From assembly GCA_038503065.1 (NCBI GenBank), contig JBCAMK010000010.1:2002512-2066511 (forward strand): a DNA stretch of 64,000 nucleotides, read 5' to 3'. Position numbers and translations under genes: made by a program. This stretch comes from Paragyromitra xinjiangensis. Taxonomy: Eukaryota; Ascomycota; Pezizomycetes; Pezizales; Discinaceae. The notes under the pieces were generated by a model. The model was given only the letters and a program-made list of their open reading frames with translations. It was not told the DNA's origin and did not search any database. Shown one piece after another: positions 23,835 to 34,855 of this stretch; positions within the stretch are counted from its first letter, which is position 1; every line of letters begins with the position of its first letter.

Positions 23835-23984
23835 ATTGTCACAGCCTTCTCGGTGTTGGTTACCGGGTCGGGCAGTTTAGAGGGAATATCCGGGAAAGCA
23901 AACAACCTCCTTTATTTGGTTAGATATGGAGTGAGATTTTGGGAGTCAGCCTATCACGAGAAAGATGTACCTGAGATGGGGCGG

Positions 23985-24135
23985 TATGTACTCGTAATCT
24001 ACCTACCATAAGTACCTGAAAATATCTTTTGGTGGCATAGCTTTTGATTCGCCCCGCGGCAACGCTTCATAGTTTGGTTGGCCAAACCCATACCCCCGTT
24101 TTCAGGTACTTATTGTAGAGCACGAGTACCCATAG
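23985..24135. mobile_element. ~150-bp foldback (MITE-like) element
   Basis: The arms 23985-24022 (GTACTCGTAATCTAC..ATAAGTACCTGAAAA) and 24099-24135 are inverted copies with a 3-base gap. The ~75-bp centre contains a small GTTTGG/CCAAAC hairpin. I see no clear target duplication, so mobility is inferred from the structure alone. Confidence 0.45.
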
Positions 24136-24495
24136 AAACCCCAACCCTATCCATAGAGGCTCTTCTCCTTCCAGCCAAAATAAGGTACCAATGTGCGTCA
24201 TATCGGACGCAGGCGGTGATTGAGGCGAGCAGAAGATAACCTTAATTGGCATCACAGAACGATCACACCCCGCCATCTGGAACTCGGTTCCTCTTGCTTC
24301 CCACATACTCTCTACATGCTCGACATTTCTGCAGATTGTTCCAGCGCACAGCCTCGAGTGATTCGTAATGATACACACAGGACAAACGCCACTATCAGTG
24401 TTCAATATCACAGAAAGATTAACCCAAGGCACCGATAGGACCACGAGACCGTTTCCCATATTTTCACTCGCACACCTGCGTGTAAGTGGGATCAT
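24067..24495 (-). CDS. Doubtful open frame, 142 residues
   Basis: Frame begins ATG 24495 just beyond the stop of the neighbouring minus-strand model and reads a protein-like sequence (MGNGLVVLSVPWVNLSVIL; CRNVEHVESMWEARGTEFQM) with a hydrophobic stretch near the C-terminus (PLWIGLGFLWVLVLY). Its last ~20 codons run into the right arm of the foldback element, so the natural end may have been altered. It might be a further exon of the 24502-25026 gene. No family recognised. Confidence 0.2.
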   Translation of the reverse strand: MIPLTRRCASENMGNGLVVLSVPWVNLSVILNTDSGVCPVCIITNHSRLCAGTICRNVEHVESMWEARGTEFQMAGCDRSVMPIKVIFCSPQSPPASDMTHIGTLFWLEGEEPLWIGLGFLWVLVLYNKYLKTGVWVWPTKL

Positions 24496-24501
24496 TTCAA
24501 G

Positions 24502-25026
24502 TCACAATTGCTTCCCCAGCCTTCCCGCCAAGAAGTCCAAGACGAAGAAACCAAACATTGACGCCGGGGCTGAACATGATGTTTGATCGGTGATATGAAT
24601 ATAGAAAGAATATCCCCGCACATCTGACGGGTTGAGAAACGTAGATTGCGCAGTCCTCGCCGCAGGAACGCGCAAGATGTCAATTCGCTCACCGATGGCT
24701 ATTCAGAGTTAAATCTCAGACAAACCAGAACCCTGTCACTAATCGGGGGATTTATCTTCACATGTGGCGTCCAATAGCTATCGGTTACTAGCGGCCATGA
24801 CCGAGTCAAGGTGGTTGAACCAAGATAGAACTTGGCAGCCGCTAGTGAAGGAAACTAAAGTGGGGAGGTGGTTGGTTTTGGAGATCAGCGTTTGGGGCAT
24901 AAACTGCCAGAGCTCGTATGTATGCACTGCGCACCGAAGATCATTGGAGGCGAGTTGGTCTGCAGGGGAAAGGCTGGACGGGACCCAGCGGATGCAGAGG
25001 TGTGAAAACCCGGAGATGGAGACCAA
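24502..25026 (-). CDS. Hypothetical two-exon gene, 144 residues
   Basis: Exons 25026-24789 and 24698-24502 join in frame over a 90-nt intron (GTAACC..TTTAACTCTGAATAG). The C-rich third positions look coding. The second exon reads TIGERIDILRVPAARTAQST and further on SFYIHITDQTSC. No signal peptide or known domain. I do not recognise it. The plus strand here is also open (24764-25042), so strand assignment is uncertain. Confidence 0.35.
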
Positions 25027-27331
25027 GTTTGGACAGTGGTGAACTACCTAAGAGGCAGAGGATCGAGAGATAAAGCCCAGGAAGGTTCATTCAACTGTCC
25101 ATTTTGGGATTTAGGTGCGTAGATTGTTCTGGTGAGGACAATGGTCCGAAAGAATTACTCCGCGGGGGAGATGTGAGTTTGATACTGTCTCGTGATGTTG
25201 GGAATAGGTACATGCCGTAGGTACCCTGTCTGACGGGAAGCCACAGCTCCACAATCTCAACGCCCACCCCGTAAGAGCCTCTCCACCTATAACCGGTTAT
25301 TCGGCATCATATCAATAATCACAGAGCCCCTATTCCAGGCACTCTTTCTCATCATAGGCTGGCTGCAATCAATTCCTCGTCGGTAACCGACACTGTGGAG
25401 TGGGAATCAAGATTTGATCAAGAAGGCAATCACTGGAGAAATCCAGAGGCCTAAATCACCAGTCGCCAGATCAATTCCCAGCCGATGACTGGATTCACCT
25501 CAGGTATATCCGGATCATTGGAGCTATCCAGACACTAGGTCAGGCTCGCTGATGTCTGATTGTGGAATAGCTGTGCATTAATATCGGAAACGTGCTTACA
25601 TTCTATTGCCAGAATAACATTTTCGTTACAACAGACCCAGAAGCTACCGAACCCGAATCAACTTCGCCTTCTTCTCGTAGGCGGAAAGGTCGTCGGGCTT
25701 GAACATATGTTTGGGTGTTTGGGTCTCATCTAGAATTATCGCGAGATCTAGAGCGATCTAAATTTCTCAGTTATCGGGATGAAATGAGAGAAAGCTGAAC
25801 GGTGCTCAAGGAACGAATGACCCTGATTCTCGTCTATCACGCGATAATTTCTACGTCATTACTGGTCAACCAATTATTGATCTCTTTGGAGCTGGATTAA
25901 GTTCGAGGAACACTTCCCTAGGTTTCAACATATATCTATCTCCTTGGACTTGAATATCGTTATCATGCATGTTGCACGGATTGGTATAGACAGGAATGTG
26001 CCGGAGCGTCCTACAGAATGGGAGGTACTCCTTGATTGGACGCTCCTTTGACACCCAGTTCAGCGAAAGCCGAATTTGTTTAGCTTCCTATAGAAGTTTT
26101 TCTATTCGTTGTCAGCTTAGCGGCCAATCCCAAATATAAATTTCAGGAGAGGCAACCTTATTTTTGACACTCTTAGAGTTACGATAGTATGAAAGACTGC
26201 AATCAACTCCTTTTAGTCGCTATATATCCGGCGAAAAATAGACCTCAGGTGATTCTCTTCTAGGTTGATCAATCTAGGATATCCTATCCAGTTAGGGGAA
26301 ATCGTAAACCGTGTTGGAGCTCTCCCGAATAGTTGATTGATTCATCAAATACTTCCCTGGCCAATGGGGTGTAACATAGCCAAGTTTTGTCTTCTTGGTG
26401 CCATACACTGAACAAGTCATCTAGTCTCCGAACTTATTTTCTCCGAACAAAGATGATGCCGTCTTGCCAAGATTTACCGGGAAATCATGATATTATGGTG
26501 GTTTCCAGAGTGGTAACTTGTTTTAGCGCGTGTGCCCCCGCGAGTAACTATGATTAATAGAAGATCAAACTGTTGATGAGAGGAATTTAATGTAGTGAAA
26601 GAGGAGGTGTACTAGAGTCTGGGTATGAAGATGGTAGAGGCCTCACATTATTTCTACTGTGACCCTATAGATCGGATAAGCCTGCTATCCCATCTTCACA
26701 TTGCAACTCTTAGACACTATGTAGCTGCCTCTGTGATGGGTGACAAAGAGATGGGCTCGAGAGCAAGCCTATAGCAATGTCTCGTCGTAATATTAGGCAC
26801 GTAGGGGGGATGGAAGACTCGGTTGTTTGCTTGCTAGAGGTGGGCATACGACTCCTATCTAAATAGCTCTTTCGGGTGCCCGTCTCCCAATCATTTCCGA
26901 CCCCGAAGGCCAAGCCCCGTATTAGGAAGCCACCCCAACATGTCTCTTGATCACAAAACCGAGTGATTATATATGACGCTATGAAGAGTTGATTCCTCGG
27001 TTGGCTAATTGATTCACTGCGTTATGAAAGGTAAGTTAGGCGATCCTAACAAAGAAGCGACTATTTTATTGTTATCACTTGGAAAATTCGGATATATGGA
27101 AGGATGGGTTAAGCACCATAACTCGTGTTTGATTTGTTTATTGAGATGTTTTAATCTGGGCGGTAGCAGATTACTCCGTTTGGCTGTGCAAGTCCGAATT
27201 AACTTCCCTGATAATTGGAGCATGAATCAGTAACTGCCGTCCCACCCGAAGCTTTTTGGCTCGCGTTTTGCAGCCATGCTCCCTCCTCAACTGCATCTCC
27301 ACTCTAGTTTCTAACATTCTGCTCTCGCAAT
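25027..27331. other. Gene-poor stretch
   Basis: No gene, repeat or element that I can support. The last 100 bases before 27332 include the probable leader of the lectin gene. Confidence 0.45.
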
Positions 27332-28670
27332 ATGTCTGGAACAAATGCGCCCGTAACCACGGCTGCCCATTCCAACGCTCCGCCTTACAGCCCCGCTTCG
27401 TATCTACTCAATGGTTCCCATCTGACCGCTCCGCAACTTGTCGCTCGGTTTCAAGGTCTGCCTTCTTTTCCCCACCCTTCTGATGACGGTTGCTAACTTT
27501 CTGCGATAGATTTCTATGCTAGCCTCGAATACATTTCGCATGCGCCGGCGCTTGTCTTTGAACGTCTAGTAGCTAGCGTAAGCAGTTCGTACTTTAGACT
27601 TGCTTGAAGGCCATCAACATATTTGTAATTCTCACCATTACGAGTATTTTCAGCTGAACGATATCTTCATCACTATATTGGAGCGGGAGCGCCTTAAGCA
27701 TGCTTCGACACTCGAACGATGCCAAAAAGAAAATAAGGCGCTTCAGGTCTCGAATTACCGGCTTACAAGGGAGCTTGAGGAACTGAGGGAGAAGATCCCA
27801 AAAGTCGACACGGAAATAAAAGCAACAAACGATCTCATCATCGGAGCTTTTGCAACAGACGAAGTACGGCCACCTCATTACCCGTGCCCATTTACCTCTA
27901 GAATAGTCACCTTTACTAGTCCGTATTCCACGACACCAGACCTCGCCCTTGGGATCAATGTTTTAGGCATCGTAAATTGCCACAACGTTGGTGTAAGAGC
28001 CCACGCCAACAACATACATAATGACCAGTTCGTAATCAATCTCGACGGTTGGGGTGGCAGAGTGCTACATGGAGGGCGTTGTGGATGGTTGGAAATACCT
28101 GGAGATGACCCAGACTTCCAATGCGGATCGTTTAGTACCTTGGAAGACCACCCTGAGAATGAACAGCGAATTCGGACTACACGCTTGATCAATTTCAAGC
28201 GTAGATACTCCGCGCCGCCGCGAGTGGTGGTCTGGCTGACAGCATTCCACATGGATCATACCAAGAACTGGTGTATTAAAGCTTACGCAACACATATTAC
28301 CCCAACAAGCTTCACAATACATATCGAAACCTGGGGTGATACGGTTCTGTATTCTGCTACTGCTTCATGGGTTGCTCACACGGCAGACAAGGTGGGAGTT
28401 GCTAGTGGTAGCTTTAGTACTGTGGATATGAGACCAGCAATTCATCCCCAGCCTTACAACAGCGGATATATAGAGTTCGGTAAAAATGTCTTCGATGCTC
28501 CCCCCCGCATCCTGGCGGCAATAAGCTCTTTTGATATTGGTTGTGTGGAAAATTTACGGGTTTCGATGGATGCCACTGCAGTCAACGCTACTGGAATGAC
28601 CTGGCGGATCAACACTTGGGATGGCACTGTTCTGAATTCTGCGGGGGCCTCGTATATCGCCTTGGGCTAG
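27332..28670 (+). CDS. Coiled-coil protein with three H-type lectin domains
   Basis: Exons 27332-27455, 27510-27577 and 27654-28670 encode 402 residues; the first two exons add 64 residues to the large third one. Residues ~68-125 form a charged coiled coil (LERCQKENKALQVSNYRLTR), suited to oligomerisation. Then come three H-type lectin repeats: ~145-212, ~241-306 and ~336-401. Each has an F..V/A-PPR or similar start, a central HxxN/ENxR-like segment and a TWGDTVLYSATASW-type end. H-type lectins, known from snail agglutinins and Dictyostelium discoidins, bind GalNAc-like sugars. There is no signal peptide, so like other fungal lectins it would be cytosolic or released unconventionally; defence or glycan recognition is possible. 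Repeat 1 has an extra Cys-rich insert (NCHNVGV..GGRCGW). Confidence 0.85.
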
Positions 28671-30762
28671 TTTTGCTTATGGTGTTAATTTGGGGAAGAT
28701 TGCACGTACTTATCTTTGAGTTAGTGGGAATGGGAGTTAGGGAGATCCATAAATCAAGTAGATTGGAGAATACGAAGCCGTTTTACGTCCATTCCCTGTA
28801 ATCTCAGAGGTTTATGTGAAGACATAGATGTTTTCTGAGCATCATCTCACCATTATCCTATTAGTATTAATTTTGATCTGCCCTTGGTCTATGAACGCGT
28901 ATAGTAGCATAAGCCGGGTAGTAAGATGTACTTAATGAATTAACTTATTTATCTGTCTATGAACGCGTGAAGCCTAAAAGATCTAAGTTCATCTCGTTTA
29001 AATATATATAGCGTGGCTAACATCAATCGCACCTTATAGCTCTTATAGGCTTAAATAGCAATTATTGTGCGCGTACATGTATGCTAGCGAAGATTTGTAT
29101 TGCCTAACGGAGTGGTGAAAATAACAAAGACCAGATCAAGCCCTAACCCTAGTAAAGACTTTGACCACTGTAGACAAAAAGGGTAGCGAACATTAAACAT
29201 TACGATATCTCGTATCTTGATATTTCTTAAAGATTGACGCCTTTTGTGTGCAATTCCCCTGCCAGAAGAAATTTCTTATGTATAGGTTTCTTAATCAGAT
29301 CTCTCAACCCCAACTTCGTTGATAACCTCTCATGAAAGCTAAAGATATGGGGCTAGTTATCTTTCAAAGAGTGAAGGAGAGCTGTGTTAAGAGACGGCCG
29401 CGGTAACTATGCGGACCTAAAGAAGGACGAAGAATCAACCCCAATGGGCGCAGCTCATGTCCCCCACCCCCGGTATACCCAACCTACCAGGTCGGACTAT
29501 GTTTTTGGAGGTTTTTCCCTAGTTCCAATGCCCTAATGGGACCTGATGCCTATAGTGCGCTGCTATAGCCCTAGGGCTCGCTGCGAGTATGATGCATTAT
29601 TATTATTATTAATGGGCGCAGCTGAGGATATTCGAGTGATATTACATGACGATAAACCTATCCTTAAGTATTTTTAAACCTCTCAATCCTACATAGCGCC
29701 CCTGAGATCCATCTACTTCGAGGCGCTAGAATCGTTTCACAAAAGTAGACCAATCTCGAGTTCCGTTTTTTCCCCAGAGGATGGCTCCGCATCCGAATAC
29801 AATTTCGCGAATAGCACGAACGCAGAGCTCTAGACGGTCTTATAGGTTACTAGAAGAAGATGTATACTTCCTATACCCTATCCTATAATGCTATAGCTAC
29901 GCTATACCCTACTTGGGGCGGGAGATACCGGCACGTGGGTAATCGTTCTCGCCTGTTCCATTTTTGTCAATCTCCAGGAGCTTCAGAGGATCGCTTAAAT
30001 TGGCATATGGCCTTAGATGAAACTCGAACTCGAACTAGCTGAAAAGGTTCTTCTGTTCGGGGAAAGGGTGCTGTTGGACTAATTTTAGGTGCTAGTAAAG
30101 CTTTTTAAATCTATTCTCAACCGTAAATAACTTGACTCCCAAAAATTCCTCTTGGCTAGAGATTCTCTTTAATGAAGCATAATACTGCTAAATACTTGGT
30201 ATTATATTTGTAAAGTTTCAAGATAATATCGGCCTTCATCCCCTAAGGATATGTGGCAATATAATTAAGAACCTAAAAGATAATGAGGGTTCCATATGGT
30301 TGGAGATCTGCTCAAAACCCTAACCCTTTGAGCGGGGTTGACAACTTATTGGCTATAAGATCGTTGGCAGATTCCAATCCTTAACATAATCAAAAGAAAG
30401 ACCTAGAGCTCCAATGCTATCTTCCCCAGGATGGTTCGCGATTAAATATCATTATTGGTCTAGAAATATTTACTATAAGGGTTGGGGTTGTAGCTTGAAA
30501 CATCTCGTCGCATTCCGATTGGCCTGATTACGTTTCAGCCTCCTGACGTACGTGTTTACGTTTTGGGTTTATGATGGAGAACAGCCAACCATGAAGAAGA
30601 GCTGTCTTAGGCGCATCATAAAAGCAGGGAAAACATCCAGCTAGTCAAGTGTTTGTAAACTCACCTTGCTTTCGCTTTCTCCGCATTCAACCTCGCCCTA
30701 CAACAGACATACCCTTTCTGCAGTCTCTCAAAAAGTAACACTTTCTTCCCTAGATAACAACT
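28671..30762. other. Gene-poor stretch with retroposed insertion
   Basis: AT-rich, no supportable gene. It holds the insertion at 29443-29623. Telomere-like CCCTAACCCT motifs occur at ~29143 and ~30317. C/A-rich leader sequence precedes the start codon at 30763. Confidence 0.5.
29443..29623 (+). mobile_element. Short retroposed insertion (LINE 3' end or SINE) with 13-bp target duplication
   Basis: AATGGGCGCAGCT occurs at 29443-29455 and again at 29611-29623. Between them are 155 bp ending in GATGCATTATTATTATTATT. A 3' simple-repeat tail plus a 13-bp flanking duplication is the mark of target-primed reverse transcription. The insert is too short to carry a protein, so it is a 5'-truncated non-LTR element or a SINE. 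The tail orients it on the plus strand. Confidence 0.7.
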
Positions 30763-31572
30763 ATGGACTCATCTTCACCCCTCTACCTTCATACCCTCCC
30801 TCTGGACATTATTATCGATGTTTTCAAATCACTCCCTAGCTTCAGCTACGTCCCATCATTAGTTCTTGCACACAGAGCGTTCAACGAAGTCTGGAAGGAA
30901 AACTTCAGCGAGATCTCGCAGGCCATCGCACATAATGAATTCCAACCCTGGGAGGATGCAGTAAATCTCACGCTCGAGCAGTTGCATCCTGATGAAGACC
31001 TCATGCCAATCGCGGATATCTCGGAACGTTTAACCAAGAATGACATCGCTCAGATGCGCTCCAACCTCCTCTACCTCAATACCCTCGAAGAGAAACACAA
31101 CAGGTTGAAGGATATTTGGGGAGGTCCTCCGTTAGCAGAGTCCCCAACTGAGCTTCTCAGGTTTCGCCGCGCCGGATATCGTGTTTGGTTATACAACTTG
31201 ACCATGGACTTGCCCAAATGCGAGTTGATGTGTGATGTACTTCCACTCATTGAGCTCATTGAGATGCAGGTGGTGGGGAAGCATTTCGAGTATCGTGATG
31301 GTTGGCCTGGACTTCCGGACTTTTCAATATATCCACCGGGGTTTGTGGTGCAGAGTTTGGAGGGAGTGATGAGACGGAGGATCGGGAATTATATCAAATG
31401 CGACCCGGAAGTGGATCTGGATGAAGTGCATGACCTGAAGAGAAGCTATGCATCGTTGAATGTACAGGACCCTAGTGTGAAGGGAAAGGACTTTTATCAG
31501 AAAGTGGAGAGGTTGATGTGGTTTGAGAAAAAATGGAGAGAGAAGTTGGCGGAAGAAAGGGCTGCGCAGTAA
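30763..31572 (+). CDS. F-box-like protein
   Basis: Single-exon frame of 269 residues. Residues 10-48 (LHTLPLDIIIDVFKSLPSFS, then VLAHRAFNEVWKEN) match the fungal F-box pattern: LP-x-(D/E)-(I/L)-L..I...L....L..L..v...W. F-box proteins dock substrates to the Skp1-cullin ubiquitin ligase. The remaining ~220 residues are helical with no repeat domain, and end in a charged helix (RLMWFEKKWREKLAEERAAQ). Proteins of this layout form large lineage-specific families in moulds. The first ATG follows a C/A-rich leader. Confidence 0.75.
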   Translation: MDSSSPLYLHTLPLDIIIDVFKSLPSFSYVPSLVLAHRAFNEVWKENFSEISQAIAHNEFQPWEDAVNLTLEQLHPDEDLMPIADISERLTKNDIAQMRSNLLYLNTLEEKHNRLKDIWGGPPLAESPTELLRFRRAGYRVWLYNLTMDLPKCELMCDVLPLIELIEMQVVGKHFEYRDGWPGLPDFSIYPPGFVVQSLEGVMRRRIGNYIKCDPEVDLDEVHDLKRSYASLNVQDPSVKGKDFYQKVERLMWFEKKWREKLAEERAAQ

Positions 31573-34500
31573 CTGGAGGTTTTCCTTTATGATTTCCTAG
31601 GACAGTTCTGAGTCACGAGTGGATATACTCGGCTTTTCATTCATCACAATTCCATAGATTGGCTAGAAGCAGTAAGATGGCGCCTACCAGTCTAGTAAAT
31701 GCTCTCTGTAAGCTTAGGCATTGGATGAGTTTTTATTCCGTGAGCATAGAGTAGTATAAATAATGCACAATTTGCTCCACGCGGTCCGGTGAAATGAACT
31801 GATAGACACCGCTAAGATGATCCGCCGCCAATTTCATGTCTGATATATACTACCCGCTTTAGTCTTCAGTTGTAAATACCCTTGCTACAGATAAATACAA
31901 CTAGGACTAGTTGGAATCCATAGTGCATCGTTCTAACCAACACACTATATCGCGCTTGAATAATCGACAAGCGCGTCACTGCCACACTAATTACAGTTAG
32001 TGCGCATTGTAGAAAAACGGGTACATACACGCATGTAGAGTACTCTACTCATATTAGATAAACCTGCAGCACATGGCGATAGATATTGAAGTTAATCGCC
32101 TTGGCAGTTGTCAATGCTGGAGATCATTCGGCAATCTCTCGAGAATTCAAATCCAGACTACCGGATGCGCGAAACGAGTGAGAACACATGATATATCGGC
32201 TGCTGTGTTTGATACAGTTGGCAGCCGAACGGTATAACCTCGGTTTGGCTGTCCCATCGAGCCCAGCGTCTGTTATACGAAAACGCCATTTTTAGCCTCT
32301 GGAGTAAACTCCCACATCTAATTGCAAAGCATAGCGATAATCTTAAAGCCTGCGGGTTTCCTCCTAAGGTTTCCCGGTAAACAGGTCTGACAATAAGCGC
32401 AATACATACATGAACGTCATGCAAATTAATCTACTGGCAGAGCGTATCAGATTCGTACCTACCCAGATCCTGTTCTGAAGGAAAGCAACAGCCGGCAGAA
32501 TAACATGTGCGACTCCGATCGGTATCATATAATATCGCGGATGTGGAGATGTGACAGGATGATTGACCGATTCGTTATCCAGTGAATACCCGTTTTACCC
32601 TTGGACTAAGCTTTTGTTTCGAGTGTTGAGGGGTGGAGGTGGAGGAGTACCGGTACCTACATGGTGCATTAGAAAAAGTACACCAACAGCGTCCAAGACT
32701 CATGGCTACTGCGGCTCTAGAATGAGACCTTGGGACGAAATTGCACTCTCTCTGCACACCCCTTTACCTTCTCGTATGTTGTCGATAACTTATTTAGCCG
32801 GTTTCACCCGGTCTGTAAACTATCCTTTCCTTCGGTAAACTATGCAAGACCTTTTGCTTTTTGTGGGCTGCAGCAAGGAATACAAGTAAACAAATGAAGA
32901 GGGGCAGTGGGATTTTGGTACTTTTCACGATAATTTTCTTCGAATTCGGATGAATCAATCCCTGGCACGTATACCTACGTCGGTGCTAATATAACCGATA
33001 CTCGAGGTGAGCCTGGGTAAGAGCTTCCCACTTTGGCTTATAAGGTGCACTCAGGAATCGCTGCATTTGAAAGAGTCGGTGTTCTGCATATGTGTTAGGG
33101 TTAATCCTCGAGGATTGGCAACTTCCGGTGAAGCAAGGGGATTCGGAGTCCGGTATCGTACGAGCCTGGAGGATTTCTACTTTCTTTTTTCTCTGCTGCT
33201 GTTTCTCAGTACACGCCATAAAGGAGTGATTACAGTGAATATCTTGAATTCCCATCCTCTGAACGGTGATAACGGAGGTAACGTGATGTTTTCACTGGAT
33301 CGCCCCTCTGCATCAAGGGTGGTAATCTAGCCGGCACCACCTCTGATGCACGGTGAATATCACGGATTAGTTGGCTGCAATTGCGATATCACATCCTATG
33401 CACGTTTCGAGGGTGTAGAAACGGATGCAAGAGATGATTTTCGCCGCGGCACAGAGAGCTGACTTTTAGATGGCAGTCTTGGGGGATGTTTATAAATGTT
33501 CTTAAGTTGGAGGGATTAATTTTGTCCCGTGGATCTAGCGAACTCTGTCTCTATGTCTTGGAATCAAAACTCTTCAGCTTACGCAACATGTTCCACTTCC
33601 TGAACGGCAAAGGTTGAAACAAACACGAGTGCACGTACGCATGAGCACTTTATCATGACTATCAATGTTTCTGCTCGGATTCCTGACATGGTTTCTGTGA
33701 CTCCTACTATGATTACCTATAACCAAACTGATATGCCTCTGCTCTCTAGCTGCTACAGTCTTCTCAAGATACACGTATCTATTCCCATACCACAGACACT
33801 CCTCGGGAACAGGTGCCGGCGTGACACTGAATGTAACTTATCTGATGTAAATCTACGAGGTAATCATCAACAGGGGGATATGGCGGTAATCATGACATCT
33901 TCTGTATCGTTTAAGATACAAAACTTTGTTTGCAAAATGTTTACCAGGGTTAGGTGCCGCAGCGGCCATATTACCTATTCTGTAATGACTATTATACTTG
34001 GTAAAGATCGTCCATCACGTACTGATCTCACTTTCTCATGTCCCGTCACTCGCACCGTTTGTTTCCAATGGACTGAGTTCTAAGTCTTGGTTGGCGGGGC
34101 CCCAAAGTAGGCGGGGTGTTTTGTAAGGTAAAACACGTAAAGCTCGGTCGCCAGAGAGCCCCCGGCCATCTACGCAATATCACAATCCGAGATGTCCCTC
34201 GAGCCTCACGATAATTATAGGATCAAGAATCACCTAATGAATCAAATTTTTTCCCGCCTAAATTCAACCCCGCAAACTTAAGTATGGCAAATAAGATTTT
34301 AAGATGAATACAATAATAAAACCCCGATATTTTTGTTTCCATACAAACACAATTCGATCCAAAAAAGCAATATAGTAAAATGCTATGCTTAGTACACCAA
34401 AACTTTTGACTGAAGAAAATAAGACAAGAACTCCGAAGGGTATCATGAAACCAAAACAAAAATGAAAACATGATCAGAAGAGGGGAGATTAATAATGAAA

Positions 34501-34855
34501 GGAGAAGGTCCCAGACGGGAAGTAGGGTCCGTAGGTGGAAAATGTTCCAGACCCCCGAATTAAGACATACAAGCATGCCAGACGAAAACACACCAAACGC
34601 GCCGTGCAGAATATCAAGCACTATGCACCGTAAAGAACCTGATAAGCCCAGATGCATAAAAAAAACAAACCAATGACAAAACCAAATTTTGTTTTTCCAA
34701 AATATGAAAACGCATCCAAATGAAATGTTCGCCCAGGCCTGCTCAGGAAAGATGGAAAAAGTAGCCAAGACAGTCGCTTTATGTTGTAATTCTATTTTTT
34801 ACGTGTTGAGTCGTAATTTCGTTGGTGAGATGAGCTGTAGCTGAGTTCTAGGAAT
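31573..34855. other. Long intergenic stretch
   Basis: No supportable gene. Frames at 32158-32424, 33007-33330, 33655-34083 (plus or minus) and a Phe/Leu/Cys-rich minus frame at 34223-34768 lack domains; the last lies in the A/T-rich 3' flank of the next minus-strand gene. Confidence 0.45.

Larger units (their letters stand above)
22368..23840. mobile_element. 1.46-kb non-autonomous element with ~230-bp terminal inverted repeats
   Basis: 22374-22604 and 23606-23834 are near-identical in inverted orientation, including a poly-A/poly-T run and a telomere-like AACCCTAACCCT motif. The outer ends read TACGGCGGCC..GGCCGCCGTA. Both sides are bordered by ATTGTC (22368-22373 and 23835-23840), a clean 6-bp target-site duplication. 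The ~1-kb centre has no transposase-like frame. Long inverted repeats resemble foldback or Mutator-like elements, but a 6-bp duplication is not typical of Mutator (8-11 bp), so the superfamily is open. High arm identity suggests recent insertion or gene conversion. Confidence 0.85.

Noticed and set aside
34223..34768. 181-residue minus frame rich in Phe, Leu and Cys, looking like a membrane protein
   Set aside because: Composition follows from A/T-rich 3' flank; hydrophobicity is not organised in clear helices with loops, and it lies directly behind a gene on the same strand.
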